A stretch of DNA of 64,000 nt from Bryoerythrophyllum caledonicum (GCA_963971425.1 OZ020514.1:21921406-21985405); one strand, 5' to 3'; shown: positions 31,614-43,800, counted from the first letter of the stretch. Numbers and translations: made by a program. Notes: generated by a model not told the origin, from the letters alone.

Positions 31614-34600
31614 CGTTGGCTGCGAGCCGACAAAGGATCCAATGTCCTGTTAATGGTCTTTCTCCCATTCAGCTGATTAGGGGACTCATACTCCTGCCGT
31701 TGCTGCTTTTGGTGCTTAGAGCAGGTTTCTGCTGATCGAGAATTCAAAGTGGTTGAAGACATGGTTCATGTGGGTTTGACACACCTCAAAGATTACTACC
31801 TCGTACTTGAATTGAATGGTTTGGTTCTCACGCATGGCGATGACCGTGTTGCTAAGTTCCGGCCTCACACACAATAGTTTTTCAAGTACTGTGATGATAA
31901 CTTTATTGTCGTGGTTTAGAGTTCCGAAAGTCCGACAGGAGTGGGGACTCTTTTTATGACCTGCAAGTCCAATTCAAATATATTCTTTGCAGAATCAATC
32001 GTGTCTTTGATAATACCCTTTGCGATGTAGCTCGATATTCTGTGGATGGCAAAAAATTCTACCTCAAGAGGCTATCAACCCTATTTCTTAGTTATGGGAA
32101 ATTAATAGGGAAAGGAGTCAATAGCGCCAACACCCTCTTGATTGACGTTCATCCGTACTCGAACGTTAAGAATTCTCCATATAACGTCATTCATCCAATG
32201 CCCTACACTTTCACTTCAACCGAGACTGCCGATGAGAGTTAGCAAGCTCTCTTGGTGATTGTATCCATGCTGAGAGCGATGAAAGAGTTGGGTTGGACAG
32301 TTTTCGAGTATACCTCAATTGAAGACCACCTTATCATGGTAAAGAAGTTCGCCGAGCCTTTTCAAAGTGACAAGCCTTGTCGTCTTCGCCTTGAAGGTGA
32401 GAATCCGGATTTGGATGATGAGCGCTCTGCTAGAGTTGATACGGTCTTGCCCGATGCGGCCGACGTCGCTGTTGAGCCTCGTGGCCGCTAGCACACCTTC
32501 GTTCAACCAAAGCTCCTCGATCCTTGGAAGTCTGTGCTGGTCCCCATCTTGGGGAACCCTCGATTGCTTCCAGGTCAATCGGAGTGGGAGCAATTTGTTT
32601 GGTCCTTCCCAAGCACAAAGCGTCCAAGGTCACTTCCAAGTAGACGTTAGTTCAATCCGTTGGCTACTTGCCAACGCTGAAATTGATTCCATTTCTTTTC
32701 GTGACATTTGTCATGACTATGGAATTTATTTTTTGAGTTCGCAGAGTAATAAGGTTTTTGTGTGAATGTTTTCTCATAATAAACATCGCTTGTAATTATC
32801 TCAATTTCTTTTGCACATGATGGTTTCGTAATTCATGCATCATCATCCATTCATTTCTCCATCTAAACCTTGGAGTTGGCAACGCAAGTGAGTGGTCTTT
32901 ATTGCTTCGCGCCGGACCATCTGAGAAGGTCAATAAGTACTTCCTTGTCCTATCTTTGAGCGGTCTGTTGATGGCGCAAGGTGTTGGAGCCGACAAGAAA
33001 TGGCATACCATCTTTTGGCCAATGATGAGAGAGTTTCTCAAATTCTATGTTTCGAACTTCATAGTGGCAGTTTGGAGTGACCAATCCAGCTCCATATTGA
33101 AATACACTCTTCTTCTCGACGATTGTCGTTTTAATAATGTTCGGAACAGTCCCCTCAATGTAATGCATCCACTGACATTCGATCTAACTTCGAAGGAGTC
33201 CGTAAAGAATGTCGTTCTTCTTGATGTCATCAAGTTCCTTTCCGATTTACTTTCATCGGGATTGCTTGTTCCTGAGTATATTTGTGAGAACATCGATTTG
33301 ACCGGATATCCTTGTCTATGGCCCAATGACCCAAAGTGAGAAGAATACGTTGAAGCTTATCCCAACTTGATGCGTCCAAGCATTTGTTGATGCGTCCAAG
33401 CATATCATAGGATAGTAGCGTTGGCTGGCAGCTGATGCCCTCGAATGTTCATTTTATTAGACTATTAATGCCTTCCTGTAAATACAATTTTCTTAGTAAT
33501 AAAGCTCTTTCATTTTTTTAACAATCTTTTGTAATTGGTGCCTCACTTAACCCATGCATGTCTGCTCTATTGACTTTTGATGCAAAATTCTCTCCTTCAT
33601 ATCGGAGTTCGTGGGAAAATTTTGCACCAACTTGTCGTCCCGGCTGATCCGGGAGACATTGATTTGACGGACGTCTCCCCGCGCTTCAGCGGCTTTCAGT
33701 CCCTATTGGATGATTACGAGAGAGTGGACCATCAAGGCGTCTCTAACTCTCTGGAGACTCTTGCAGTCTTGGATTTCATGTCAATCTTGGCCAATGCTCA
33801 CTTCAGCGTGGCAGGGAGCCTGCAGTTGTAATCGGACCGGCTATTGCAATTGAGATCGCGTCATTGATGCGTCCTCGGAAACCCGTTCTTGTTTCTCGCT
33901 CCACCTGCTTTCACCTTCAGGAGGCTGACATCTACGCTTTAGTTTCAGATGGTGCTTTTTCTATAAGTGTCATTGTGGTTGGCTCCTAGCCAACACCTTC
34001 ATCTGCTTCAGTACCCGCTGCCGACCTCAGCTCCGATGTGGTTCAAAGGAACATCCAGGTGGGTCCTTTAAGCTACTAACTCGTCCTTGAAATAAGGGGG
34101 CTTCTTCTCGCCAAAAGTTTTGTTTGTCTTGGCAATGCTAAGAGGAAGAGCTTTCATCAGAAATCTAGGCCTGGGCTTCAAGAGTTCCTTACTTTCTGCC
34201 AGTTGTCCTTTTCGTTGGCCTTTGGGTCGACCGATAAGTCAAAAGATATCTTTTGGCACATGGATCACTTGTTCGATGTTTTCCCCGACTTGCGAAGGGA
34301 CACAAAAGTGTTGAGCTCATCCTATTGTGATTCCTCTACGGCCAAGAATCCCACGACTTTAGTTGCGCCGCTGCTGAAGAGGTTGGCCCATATGTTTACA
34401 GATAAACGCTATCTAATCGTGTCTGATGCAAATGAGCGGAATACGCTTCTCATCAATCATTACCTTCTCCAGAATATCCTCAATAGCCCCTATAATGTTG
34501 TTTATTCTTCACTTTTTAAATATAATCCACCAGAGATCTCAGTTCCAGGGATGCAGCTCTTGAGTGCGTTAATTCCTTGGGTCTCGAGACTTTTGAAGTC

Positions 34601-35732
34601 TAGAGTCAATGTCCAGGAGTACCGTTCATCAAATTGGGAATTCAGAATGATTCGAATGTATCCGGGGTCGTTTCATCATCAAAAGTACAGGAAGGTCATC
34701 TATTCCCACGCATTGGGTTTTGATGCGCCATACTGTCTCGATGAAGTGCAATCCAAGCTCACTATTGCCCACTCCCACTGAGTATCCCTTGTTTCTTCAA
34801 TTGGGCTTTTCCAAATTTCTCTTCTTTTTTACTACTATTGACAAACAGGAACTAAACCTTCATTACCTTATAATTTCTGAATTTTTGTCATCTTAAGATA
34901 TATTTTCTTATTCCAATTTTCTTCTATGTATGTATTCTCTTTATCTTATGTCTGTGATTCATCTTTTATGCAGGTCCTGTTTGTTGTTATGTGCTCCCGT
35001 GCATTAACGTCGCGCTTTGGTCAACGATGCAAATAGAGCACTTACTACTAGTCTTGCAGCATATTCTTCTAGTTGGTGTTATTAATAGGTTGTCATTTGT
35101 CTATAGCAGACGTGACTTAGCTAAAAGCCTAAATGTCCCTTGGAGTTACAAAACGATGTTTATTCTTTCTAAGAAGAATCATTTGCGTGTTGTCTGTTTG
35201 CCTCATCAAGTTCTATTTGTGGATGTAAACCCAAGGTCTCTCCAAAGAAACCCCGACAACATTTGTTTTATTCCCTCACCGTTTAAGGGTCATTTGAGCC
35301 TTCAAGACAATGACCAAGTTATTCCAAACGTGGCGACCGACATCCTTCCCTTCATCTACCGGCTCCACAAATTTTCAAGCGTCCGTGAAAATTTGAACTA
35401 AGCACATCGACCTGGTCAGGGGCATTGGACGGTTTCAAAGCGCGTGAGTATGGGCGCACAATTGTTCGATGGGATGAAATCGAATGGCACTAGGTCTTCT
35501 TCTTTGAAAGCCAGCCAATGGTCTTCAAATTAGTTTTTATTCATTACTCGAAGGATACATTTTGTAAAGTACATGAAAGTGAACATTTGTGTTGTATAAT
35601 TTGATTTCAAGTGCCCATGTACGTTTCATTCGTTTTCGATTTCTCAACTTTATTCTGGGATGTTTTTCTTCTCAGCTAGTTGTATGTATCAGTTATCAAG
35701 ATCTGAACTTTATGATTGGCTGCCAACCGACA
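31614..35732. repeat. Tag-1 palindromes of array R
   Basis: Sites at 31614-31632 (GTTGGCTGCGAGCCGAC), 32658-32677 (GTTGGCTACTTGCCAAC), 33419-33437 (GTTGGCTGGCAGCTGAT), 33977-33995 (GTTGGCTCCTAGCCAAC), a partial at 35507-35520 and 35714-35732 (GATTGGCTGCCAACCGAC). Each aligns with a tag in array L (22500, 12309, 11381, 10832, 9039, 8831), so positions predate the duplication while sequences have drifted. Confidence 0.85.
33577..35493 (+). pseudogene. FCPb-R: FCP1-like gene, modules 3 and 4
   Basis: The N-terminus has DIDLTDVSPRFSGFQSLLDD, like FCPb-L. A TAG interrupts the in-frame tag-1 palindrome at 33977-33995, where FCPb-L has CAG. Module 3 C-terminal part (34203-34781) has CDSSTAKNPTTLVAPLLKR and IPWVSRLLKS. 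After an AT-rich intron, module 4 (about 34975-35493) keeps LVGVINRLSFVYSRRDLAKS and HQVLFVDVNPRS but has lost the stretch with VNGLLCFE through a deletion of roughly 130 bp. A stop at 35399 precedes the expected terminal IEW motif. It is non-functional as read. Confidence 0.65.
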
Positions 35733-36029
35733 CTGTCATTTGTTTCGATCAATGTACGTCTGTTTTTTGCAACTAGTATTTCTTTTTTTTGAACATCGAG
35801 TTTGTCCATTGAGTTCTCAGTGCTCAATTTACTTTCGACTCTAGTGCCCGCCAACTGTGTATTTTGTTCTTTGTGACTTGTTTGTGACTCGTTTTCATTT
35901 TTGGACTTTATTTTGTCCATATTTAGTTATATCCGTTATCATATGAATTCAATGAAATAAGTTAATTGACCCACATGAATAAGACTTGCTTAATGGCTGG
36001 TATTTCAATAGCCATATCCACAAGTTTAG

Positions 36030-37918
36030 ATGATTTTTTTGAAGGGGGTTTCTGATTTGAAAAAGGGAATAAAAGCCTTCTCCCAAATTGCAATTCTATG
36101 ACGCTCTACATATTCACCAATCTTTAAAATCCTTGGCAATGCTTCCCAATCAATGGGTCCAAGATCAGGCGACATATTCTCAAACTCATGCACCACAAGG
36201 TCCTCCAACTACAAGATCACGAGAGAAAGAAATGTATTTAATACATTTGGGTATGGCACAATTTACAACTTGTTAAACTAAATAAAATATGAAGTTGAAT
36301 GAATAGAAAAGTAAACAAAGAACTCACTTGCGCCCAAAAAGTGGCACGAATGAGCCATTGATCAAACACGGATTCTTTTACATCACCAGTAGAAAATTGT
36401 GAAGACTCACGAATCATGTTGGATGAGTTCCACCATTTGAGCCAACGACCTTTACACTCAACTTCAACTGATGCAATAGCTACTTTTTGAAGTTTTTCAA
36501 TTTTCATGTCCGGCTTTGGAACATTGTTCCAATGCCTTGTGATCTAAGAAACAAATAATCATTGATTACAAACTAAACATAAAATAACAAGTTAGAAAAA
36601 AATATTACTTCAATTTCGTTTATCGTTTAGAATTCAATACCTCATAATAGAATTCAGATCCATTCTTGGAATCAGCCACTACCAATAACTTTTCAAATTC
36701 GTGGCTGCGAATGCTTTTGATGCATGCCCTAGCAGCCTTGTCCTTCGCCTGCCAAACTCCTTTAGGAATTTACTATTCAATGGGAGTGTTTGCTTTATAC
36801 TCACAACAAGCTTCATCAGATGCAGAGGCAATCTCACGCTGCAGATGACATGGTTATGAAGACAAAATTAGGATCATTTTTGTTGGATAACATATATAAA
36901 ACAACAAAATGTACTCACCCAATAGAGAAATGATATGAACAGGTTGATTGTCAATGTGTACCAAGTCCTGGAATTTTTCTTGAATTTCTCACAAGTCTTG
37001 AAATCTTCTTCCGGCATGAGAGCTTTAAAATCAGTCAAAGGAAGAACTCTAAAGTGTTGGATTCGGTGCAGCTTGTGTACTAAATTGGATTTCACATGAC
37101 CAAGTTCTATGGACCTGCAAATGGTATGAAATAAATGGTATATATATTGTTTGGTTATTATTATGACTGTGGAAAGTTACAATGGAAGACATATGAGTAA
37201 ATAAGCATTATCTCACCAATTCACCTCATTCATTGCATCGAGGAGAGGACCCAAATTTCCTTGAGGATCAATGACAATGCATTCTATGGGTCGGTAGAAG
37301 CTGGACTCATAACGATCCCTTCAATAATTCTATTCAATGTATCTCCACCACGCCGTGAACCAATGATTGCCTTTCCAAATGTGAAGCATTTTTTCATAAA
37401 GACTAGAGAGTTCAGGGCCATCTTGGACTTATTCATCACATTTGTCGCTTACGACTTTCCATTCACTACTCCAAGTAGATGAAATAATGGGAGATACTTC
37501 ATTGACGTGGCCAACATCATTATAGATAGACACATACAAAGGACGATCTCTACAATGGTAACCATTGACAAACTCGGCTTCTAACTTCTTCACATCTTGC
37601 TCAAGTATAGGTCTTACCAGTGGGAGAAAAACCATCTTATAGAGTGGAACAAACACTCTTGAATGGGACGGATGGACTTGAAGGCTTGAAAGAAACCCAA
37701 AGGAATCAGGCTTCTATTGCTTTCTCACCCAAATTTTAGAGACTTACAAGTCAACAATATCCTCTGGAAATTCGCCCTCTTCTATGTCTTTTCTTCTATA
37801 TCTGTCGTCCCTACCATGTTATTATGCTCAAGGTCCTTTGCCACCTCCATGTCTTGATCCTCTTCCATATTGATGACGTTCTCCATGTCTTTAGAGAACT
37901 CCAACTCTACAGAAGACA
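36030..37918 (-). pseudogene. Second ParB-like gene (W-x-G-N-H motif), multi-exon, decayed
   Basis: ATG at 37918 starts an acidic exon (FSKDMENVINMEEDQDMEVA). Next comes the exon near 37656-37217 with DVKKLEAEFVNGYHC, STWSSEWKVVSDKCDE and LHIWKGNHWFTAWWRYIE, matching the WxGNHR signature of ParB-like plant proteins. Further exons are 37117-36902 (GHVKSNLVHKLHRIQHF), 36838-36645, 36540-36330 and 36210-36050 (LEDLVVHEFENMSPDLGP), each with reasonable GT/AG borders. Stops occur after VVSDKCDE and at RYIE-stop-NY-stop. Arg of the signature is Trp here. The copia element at 38002 lies about 80 bp upstream of the ATG and may have separated a promoter or first exon. It carries no tag-1 or tag-2 palindrome, so it is probably not part of the tagged element family. 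Confidence 0.5.
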
Positions 37919-37996
37919 TTGGATTAAAACTTGGTTGCCTTTCCTAGAAAAAAAATGAGCAAAACAACTATTAATCAATCAATACATGACATTAAT

Positions 37997-38001
37997 CAAT
38001 C
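37997..38001. other. Left target duplication CAATC of the decayed copia element
   Basis: Exact match to 44651-44655, which follows the CA end of the right LTR. Confidence 0.85.
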
Positions 38002-39643
38002 TGTTAGGAGATGAGAGCATGAGAGTAGAGTAGATAGCCAAAGAACATCAGCTCCTTCACCGGTCCAAGGTTTAATCCCTTGAATATGGTACATAGGGAG
38101 TCCGTTGGTTAGAGTAGGGATCCTAGGTTGTACCATTAGTGGTAGTTAATCTAGTATTAAATGTCCTAACTAGGGAGTAATCCCCACTTCGATATGGGTA
38201 ATCCCCATTACGATACGGTAGTTGAACTATACTAGGTCTAGAGTAGATCTGAGTTAGTGAAGGACCGTGAAGTGGATGGATGTGTGTAGAGCCAATATAT
38301 GAAAAAGGACTTTTTTCTTTAAAAAATAGCTTAAAGGGTTTGAAATAGTTCAAAAAGTAGATAGTTTGTGATAAAAGTTAAGAGAAACTTTAAAAATAAG
38401 TGAAAAGCTTAAAATAGCTTAAAGGAAATAATGCTACTATGAAAGGACTTAAGGAAAAGACTTAAAAGAATAGTTACACCTTTTATTTAGTTGAAAGGGT
38501 TTAAGCAAAATCGGAAAGGGTGGAAGGAAAAGGAAGAAACCTTTTAAGAAATAGTGTCTCTTCATAGTTTTAGCTTAAGTGGAGTAGGAATTCATTTTGA
38601 ATTCACCACATTGAAGAAGCAATTGTGAGTCCTAGCTTGGAGCTAGCAAATTCTTGCGATGGTTGTAAGAATTTTTAAGTTAATACATATTGTGTTGTGT
38701 AAATTTGTATTGATCTAATTGATTAAATAACTTTGCACATGTGACTTGTGAAAGTGAGTCTAAATAATTAAGGAGTCGAATTTTAATTGATTGTAATATC
38801 TTAAATGGATAAATAGTTTAAGAAGATTTAAATGTTGCACTTATTGAACAAGTGACATTGAAAGAAAATCAAAAAACTAAAAATATTTGTGACTAAGAAT
38901 TCTTATAATAATAATTGAATTACAAGATAAGAGTTCTTATATTTGAAGTGCATTAATTAATATTAAGGAACTAATTGCATTAAAGAGAGTAATGTTATTT
39001 TGGAAGAATGCAATTACTTTAAGTTTAAGAGTAATGTATAGTGGATTAAATCAAAGGAATTAAATTTGATTGAAAGTGAATGTGTTAGAATATAGATCTC
39101 AAAAAGAATCATTCTTAAACTTCTAACAAGTGTGATTGTTTAAGTTAATGTGTTTGGATGCGGAATCCACGTGGAGTTTTAAAAGCTTGGCCGTGGACGT
39201 ACGTGATTAAAGATGGAGCGAATTGCATGAAGTAAACTTTTCAAATATAAAGAAGCATTAAAAACCAACAAAGCAATGAGTTAAGCAATGGATAAATTCC
39301 ATTCGCGTAGTAAGGCATAGTTAGAAGTTTGGGCACACACACAAGAAAGACAAAGAGCAAGGCTCTTGTCACAATCACTCTTTTTCTTGGGGTAACAAAA
39401 AAATTCTCAATCCTTTAAGGGTGTAGATTGTTTAAGCCAAAAACCTTTAAAAGGATGCATTATAGCTTTAAGTTTTATTAAAGAAAACATTTTTATGTGA
39501 TAATTCGATCAAAATTACTTAAACATTAGACGCTAGACCATCCTGGAAAGAATTTAGAATCATATGGAAACTTGTGTGAGTCTTGGGTATTTTGCGTGAG
39601 TGTAAATTTACGGTTTACAATGTGCTATCATCCTATTTCAACA
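38002..39643 (-). repeat. Left (3') LTR, split by an insertion
   Basis: 38002-38284 and 39625-39643 together match 44286-44650; the ATGTG target is duplicated at 38280-38284 and 39620-39624. It has fewer GGGTAATCCCCACTACAATAT units than the right LTR. Confidence 0.85.
38285..39619. mobile_element. Solo LTR inserted in the copia LTR, 1335 bp
   Basis: Termini TGTAGAGCC..GGTTTACA as in 22770-24559, with a perfect 5-bp duplication ATGTG and the intact target visible at about 44626-44634. AT-rich; no coding sequence. Confidence 0.85.
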
Positions 39644-39837
39644 CTCCTCCTCGAATGATGATCTTCCTCGTTAAAAAACCTCAAAATGAAGGAAAAATAG
39701 TGAAGTCACTATTCGCTAAGTTCTTCCAAGGTTCTCATTCCAGCGTCTCTAGTGAGTTTACGGTGTTGATGCGTTGGGAGTGTCTTTGTGAGTACATCGA
39801 CAATGTTTTCTGCTGAGGCGATTTTCTTTACCTGAAT

Positions 39838-40952
39838 CTAGTTCGTGTCAGTCAAGTCTTGTATGTATCCATTAATATGAGGACTGATGTGTTTGATTCG
39901 ATCAGCTTTGATGAAGCTCGAAGTGACTTGCTCCACGCACACGGCATTGTCCTCATAGATCGTGGTTGGCTTGTTTATGTTCGTGATTCCGCACTGCTGA
40001 AATATGGCTTGTTGCATCGTCCGGAGCCATACAGCTTCCCTCGGCGCGTCGTGAAACCCGAGTGACTCAGCGTGGTTGGTGGAGGTGGCTGTGACCGTTT
40101 GCTTGGTCAATCTCCATGAAATTGGTGTGCCAATCTTCACAAAAATGTATCCCGTTTGGAATTTTCCGGTGATAGGGTCAATCCTAAAACATGAATCATG
40201 ATAGCCGATGATGTCACTGCCTGCACTTTTCAGGAAATGAAGTCCGAGGTTTTCCGTGCCGTGTAGGTAGCGTAGCAAGTGCTTGATTCCTTGCCAATGT
40301 CGCATTGCCGGTCTCTGACTATGTCTTGCTAGCAGGCTGACCGCAAAGGATATGTCCAGGCAAGTATTCGTTGCAAGGTAGAGAAGTGCTCCCACCACGG
40401 CTAAGTATTGTTTCTTGTTGACCTCCTCCTCGATGCCATCAGCAAGTCGGTAGGGGTCATCGTCAGTTTTACTCCAGCCGATTATGGGTGCGGATAGTGC
40501 GTCTGCGTTCTCCATGTTGAACGTGCGCAATAGTTTCTTGACGTAAGTTTGTTGATGGAGTAATATGCTCCCATCTGCATAGTGAGTAAGAATGCTTTCA
40601 GATGGTGGTACCATGCCCTACCCGCTTGTTTCAAGCCATACAACGCCTTATGAATTTTCAAGCTAGTATACTTACCGGGTTGTGCGGGGTTTGTGTTGGG
40701 CAGGAAATCTGGAGAAGGCTTGATATGTATATCAGCGTCTAGATCTCCACATAAGTACGCTGTGACTACATTGAGGATGGGGGTTTTGAGTGTCATCTGT
40801 ACAGCTAGGCTTAGGATGTACCTAAAAGACGTGTTGTCCATGACTGGAGAATATGTTTGCTCAAAATCGATACCCGGCTTCGGTGTGTAGCTTTGAGCTA
40901 CAAGCCTGACTTTGAATCTGACTACGAGCTCGTGTTTGTCATGTTTTTGCAT
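39838..40952 (-). pseudogene. Copia reverse transcriptase/RNase H relic
   Basis: The 40952-40600 part has FEQTYSPVMDNTSFRYILSL and HKALYGLKQAGRAWYHHL. The 40614-39838 part has HQQTYVKKLLRTFNMENADA, AVVGALLYLATNTCLDISFA and an RNase H end (TTIYEDNAVCVEQ). The frame changes at about 40615, and the segment that should hold the catalytic Y-V-D-D is missing, apparently by a deletion of about 100 codons. The enzyme cannot work. Confidence 0.8.
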
Positions 40953-41163
40953 AAAGATTAATATGTGGCCTATGGATTTGGTTGCGAGGTTTGTTACGAG
41001 TGGTCCGAAGACTACTCGCTTGCATAATGACTGATCATCTGCCTATAGGGCTATTTCCCATTGAGGCCAGTCTAATCTACACTTGGCTTGTTCTAGAGTC
41101 ATTGGATCAGTGTTGAGGTTAGTAAACCTAGAGACAAAAGATTTGGGATCCTTCCACGGGATT

Positions 41164-42876
41164 CTAGTGGACTCTATTAACGCCGATACAGGCCGTCGAT
41201 CTGTATGCATGGTTGCTACATATGCTTGTGGGGTACTTGGGGTTGGGCTGGATTGCCTTGAGTTTCTCTTCCTTTGCTGGAGCTAACGGAACAGGGTTCT
41301 CTAATCCGGGAATTGGGCTCCTAATTATGCGAGGTCCTGAGTGGAATCCATCAGATAGCTTCTTGGCTAGGTTTTTGAGATTGATAAATTTTTGTACCTC
41401 TACGTCAGTTTGCACAGTCCGTAGGTTGAGGTTTAGAGTCAGAGTTTCTAGAACTCTAAAGTTTAATTTGGGATGACTGTTTTTGTGTAGTGAGCTTGGG
41501 AACTTGTTCTCTACGAATTTACAGTTTTGAAATCTAGCCTTGTAGATGGCGTCACTATCATGTATTTTATATCTTTTGATGCTAGGCAAATTATAACCTA
41601 GATAAATGGCTATGTGCCTATGGGGTGTGATTGTTTTTTGTTTTGGTTTGGGTAGGGGTACCGAGACCTCACATCCAAACATGCGTAAGTGTGCCACATG
41701 TGGGATATGCCCAGACATGAGCTCTAGTGGTGTGTGTGCAATAGTGTAGGTTTTTAATCTCAACAATAGGGTTGCGTGTAAGATTGCATGGCCCCACATC
41801 GATGGTGATAGGTTTGCAGGAAACAAAAGGGAACGTATTATAATTTGAATTTTCTTGATGTATCCCTTGGCGAGACCATTCTATGAGTGTTTGTACGGTA
41901 CTGAGTACGTGAGCTCTATCCCTGAGGCTATACAAAAGTCCCCAAAGGCTTGGAATTTAAATTCTAGGGCGTAATCCATTCTAAAGAAGCAGATCTGGTT
42001 ATCTGGAAAGTGGTTTATGAACCTGAATATCATGGCTAAGATTTTTGGGAATACCATATTCCTAGTCGTGAGCAGGGAGACCTCTGTATGTCTGCCCGAA
42101 GCATCGACTAAAATCAAAAAGTATTTGAACTGACCTGATTGCGGTGTGATTGGGCCGTAAATATCGCCCTATAGGCAGTGCAAGGAAACCGGCATCTCCA
42201 TCGGTAACTTCCACCGCGATGGTTGCGGAATCGGCTTGTCTTGTATGCAAGCTTCACATTCGTCTACATGTTCCGCGTCGCTAGCGCAGAGACTATGGTT
42301 GATCAGCATAGGGATTATCTTTTTCATGATTGTTGTCCCGCGGTGTCCAAGCCTACGGCGCCAAATGTCCGCTTTGCTATTTGCAACGTGAAACGTTGCT
42401 TTTGTGTACCTCTGGGACAAGCAAGGACTACTTGCTCGCGACAGTGAGGCTTTGGAGCGTTCACCAGCCTCATCTTTACTCATACAAGCAAGGCCTGTTC
42501 CCATTTCAGAAATGAAAAGCTCATACAAGCTGTTGGCTCCCGCTTGCGCGGTGACAAGGATCGTCGGCCCTCGCCTGAGCTCCAGCGCCTCTTCATCATT
42601 CTTCCTCGCGGTAGAGACGTGGATTTGGTTAGCTCCTAGGTCTCGATAGTTTATCAGGCTACGAGGAGCTTTTGGGGCATACATAGCCCTTTCACATAAC
42701 AGAGGGAGTCCTCTGGGCAATGCAATCGTTGCCGGGCCCTCACGGAATCTAAAATTTTGTGTCCCTGCAATAGTGACAATGTCACAACTTTGCCAAGGTT
42801 CATTTTTTGTTTTGAAACTCAAAGAACATTGGATCCTGAAGTATGGTGTGAATTGATGCACTATTAAGCAAAGCAA
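41164..42876 (-). pseudogene. Copia protease-proximal and integrase relic
   Basis: 42876-42169 includes the pre-integrase region (IWRRRLGHRGTTIMKKI, CEACIQDKPIPQPSR). 42117-41881 has integrase-core-like ILVDASGRHTEVSLL. 41826-41164 has the C-terminal integrase flank (MWGHAILHATLLLRLKT, LRMFGCEVSVPLP). Several frame changes separate the parts. Confidence 0.75.
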
Positions 42877-42999
42877 ATTTAGCTTTGGTTGTCTGAGATC
42901 TATTCTGGATCATGTATATTTCACGATCAAGTTCACAGAGCGTGAGAGATGGTGCATCAAGGGCATGAGTCTCCTTTTTTCCATCCTTTAGCGCCTATA

Positions 43000-43800
43000 G
43001 TTCTTTGTACATCTTTGTAAAGTAGTATGGAGTGCGGCATTCCTTAGCGTAATGCCCTTTCCAGCCACACTTGTGACATGCTCCCTTCACACTCTTACTA
43101 GATGACTAAGACAACTTATCAGTTTAAGGTTTATTAGTGTACCTTTTGTATGTGGAACGATCACCATTTGGCTTGCAATCACCTTTCTGTTTTCTCTTTG
43201 GTGCATCGGTGACGTGTGACTCTCGGCTAAGGTTCTATTCTTTCTTGGTCGATGAGGTCTCAGCGCTTGGGGTCTTGGTCATCTTGTTGACCACACTAGC
43301 ATGAATCTCCTTCGCTGGTCGAGACTCTACATACTTTATTAACAACTGTTGTTGTTTTTCTGCTAGTAATAGGTACGTCATAAGTTTTGAGTGCTTTTTA
43401 AACTTCATGTTACGGAATTGTTGAGCAAAAATTGCACAAGCACGAGGGAAGGTGGATAACGTCTTACCTATAAGGTCTATGTCGAAGAGTCTGTCTCCAC
43501 AGAGCGTGAGAAGTGCAGCGATTTGGTGGAGGTCTAGCGTTGAACACAGGTCAACGTTGAACATCAGGAAGTTCGGGAAGTCTAGCACCCGGAGGCTGAT
43601 CCAATCGCTTCTCGCCTGTGGTAAGAAGATCGTCTCCTCGTGCTTGAAGCGTGCCTCCAACACTTTTGATAACTCAGCTGGATCTTCCACTTGTATGTAC
43701 TGTTGTCTCAGTGATGCGTCTAGGTGACGCCTGATGATAAGCAGCGTCTACCATATCAATGGTGGAGGTAGATCCTCCGCCGTTGTTCAGTCGATAGCTC
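43000..43800 (-). pseudogene. Copia gag relic with zinc knuckle
   Basis: 43690-43235 is gag-like (ARFKHEETIFLPQARSDWIS, LLLAEKQQQLL). A CCHC knuckle CHKCGWKGHYAKEC (C-x2-C-x4-H-x4-C) lies at about 43040-43085 on minus. Stops and shifts interrupt the frame. Confidence 0.75.

Larger units (their letters stand above)
28342..33390 (+). pseudogene. FCPa-R: FCP1-like gene with basic/acidic N-terminus, modules 1 and 2
   Basis: ATG 28342 opens MVETRSMALVRRAREEREER followed by a strongly acidic stretch (VFDEEEFDDDGSLHV, after a TAG). A long intron region with tag-1 copies leads to the exon starting near 30474 (AKAIVTEFVGKEKDIAIAKE). This is Ser/Lys-rich (SKRSKINSKTSSAKRTKSPT) and changes frame near 31003. 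Module 1 (31735-32490) has YYLVLELNGLVL and LIDVHPYSNVKNSPYN, with TAGs at 31875-31877 and 31917-31919. Module 2 (32902-33390) has KYFLVLSLNGLLMAQ but lacks about 70 codons between SSSILK and LLLDDCRF compared with array L. The D-x-D catalytic motif is E-L-N and S-L-N. Introns carry tag 1 at 31614 and 32658. The basic stretch could be a nuclear signal. Confidence 0.6.
31367..35938. repeat. Inverted duplication, right arm (FCP array R)
   Basis: Collinear reverse-complement match to 22766-22403 plus 13259-8633. Homology stops at ATCCGTT near 35938; on the left arm this is 5 bp past the ParB-like stop codon. The ParB-like gene is absent from this arm. Confidence 0.85.
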
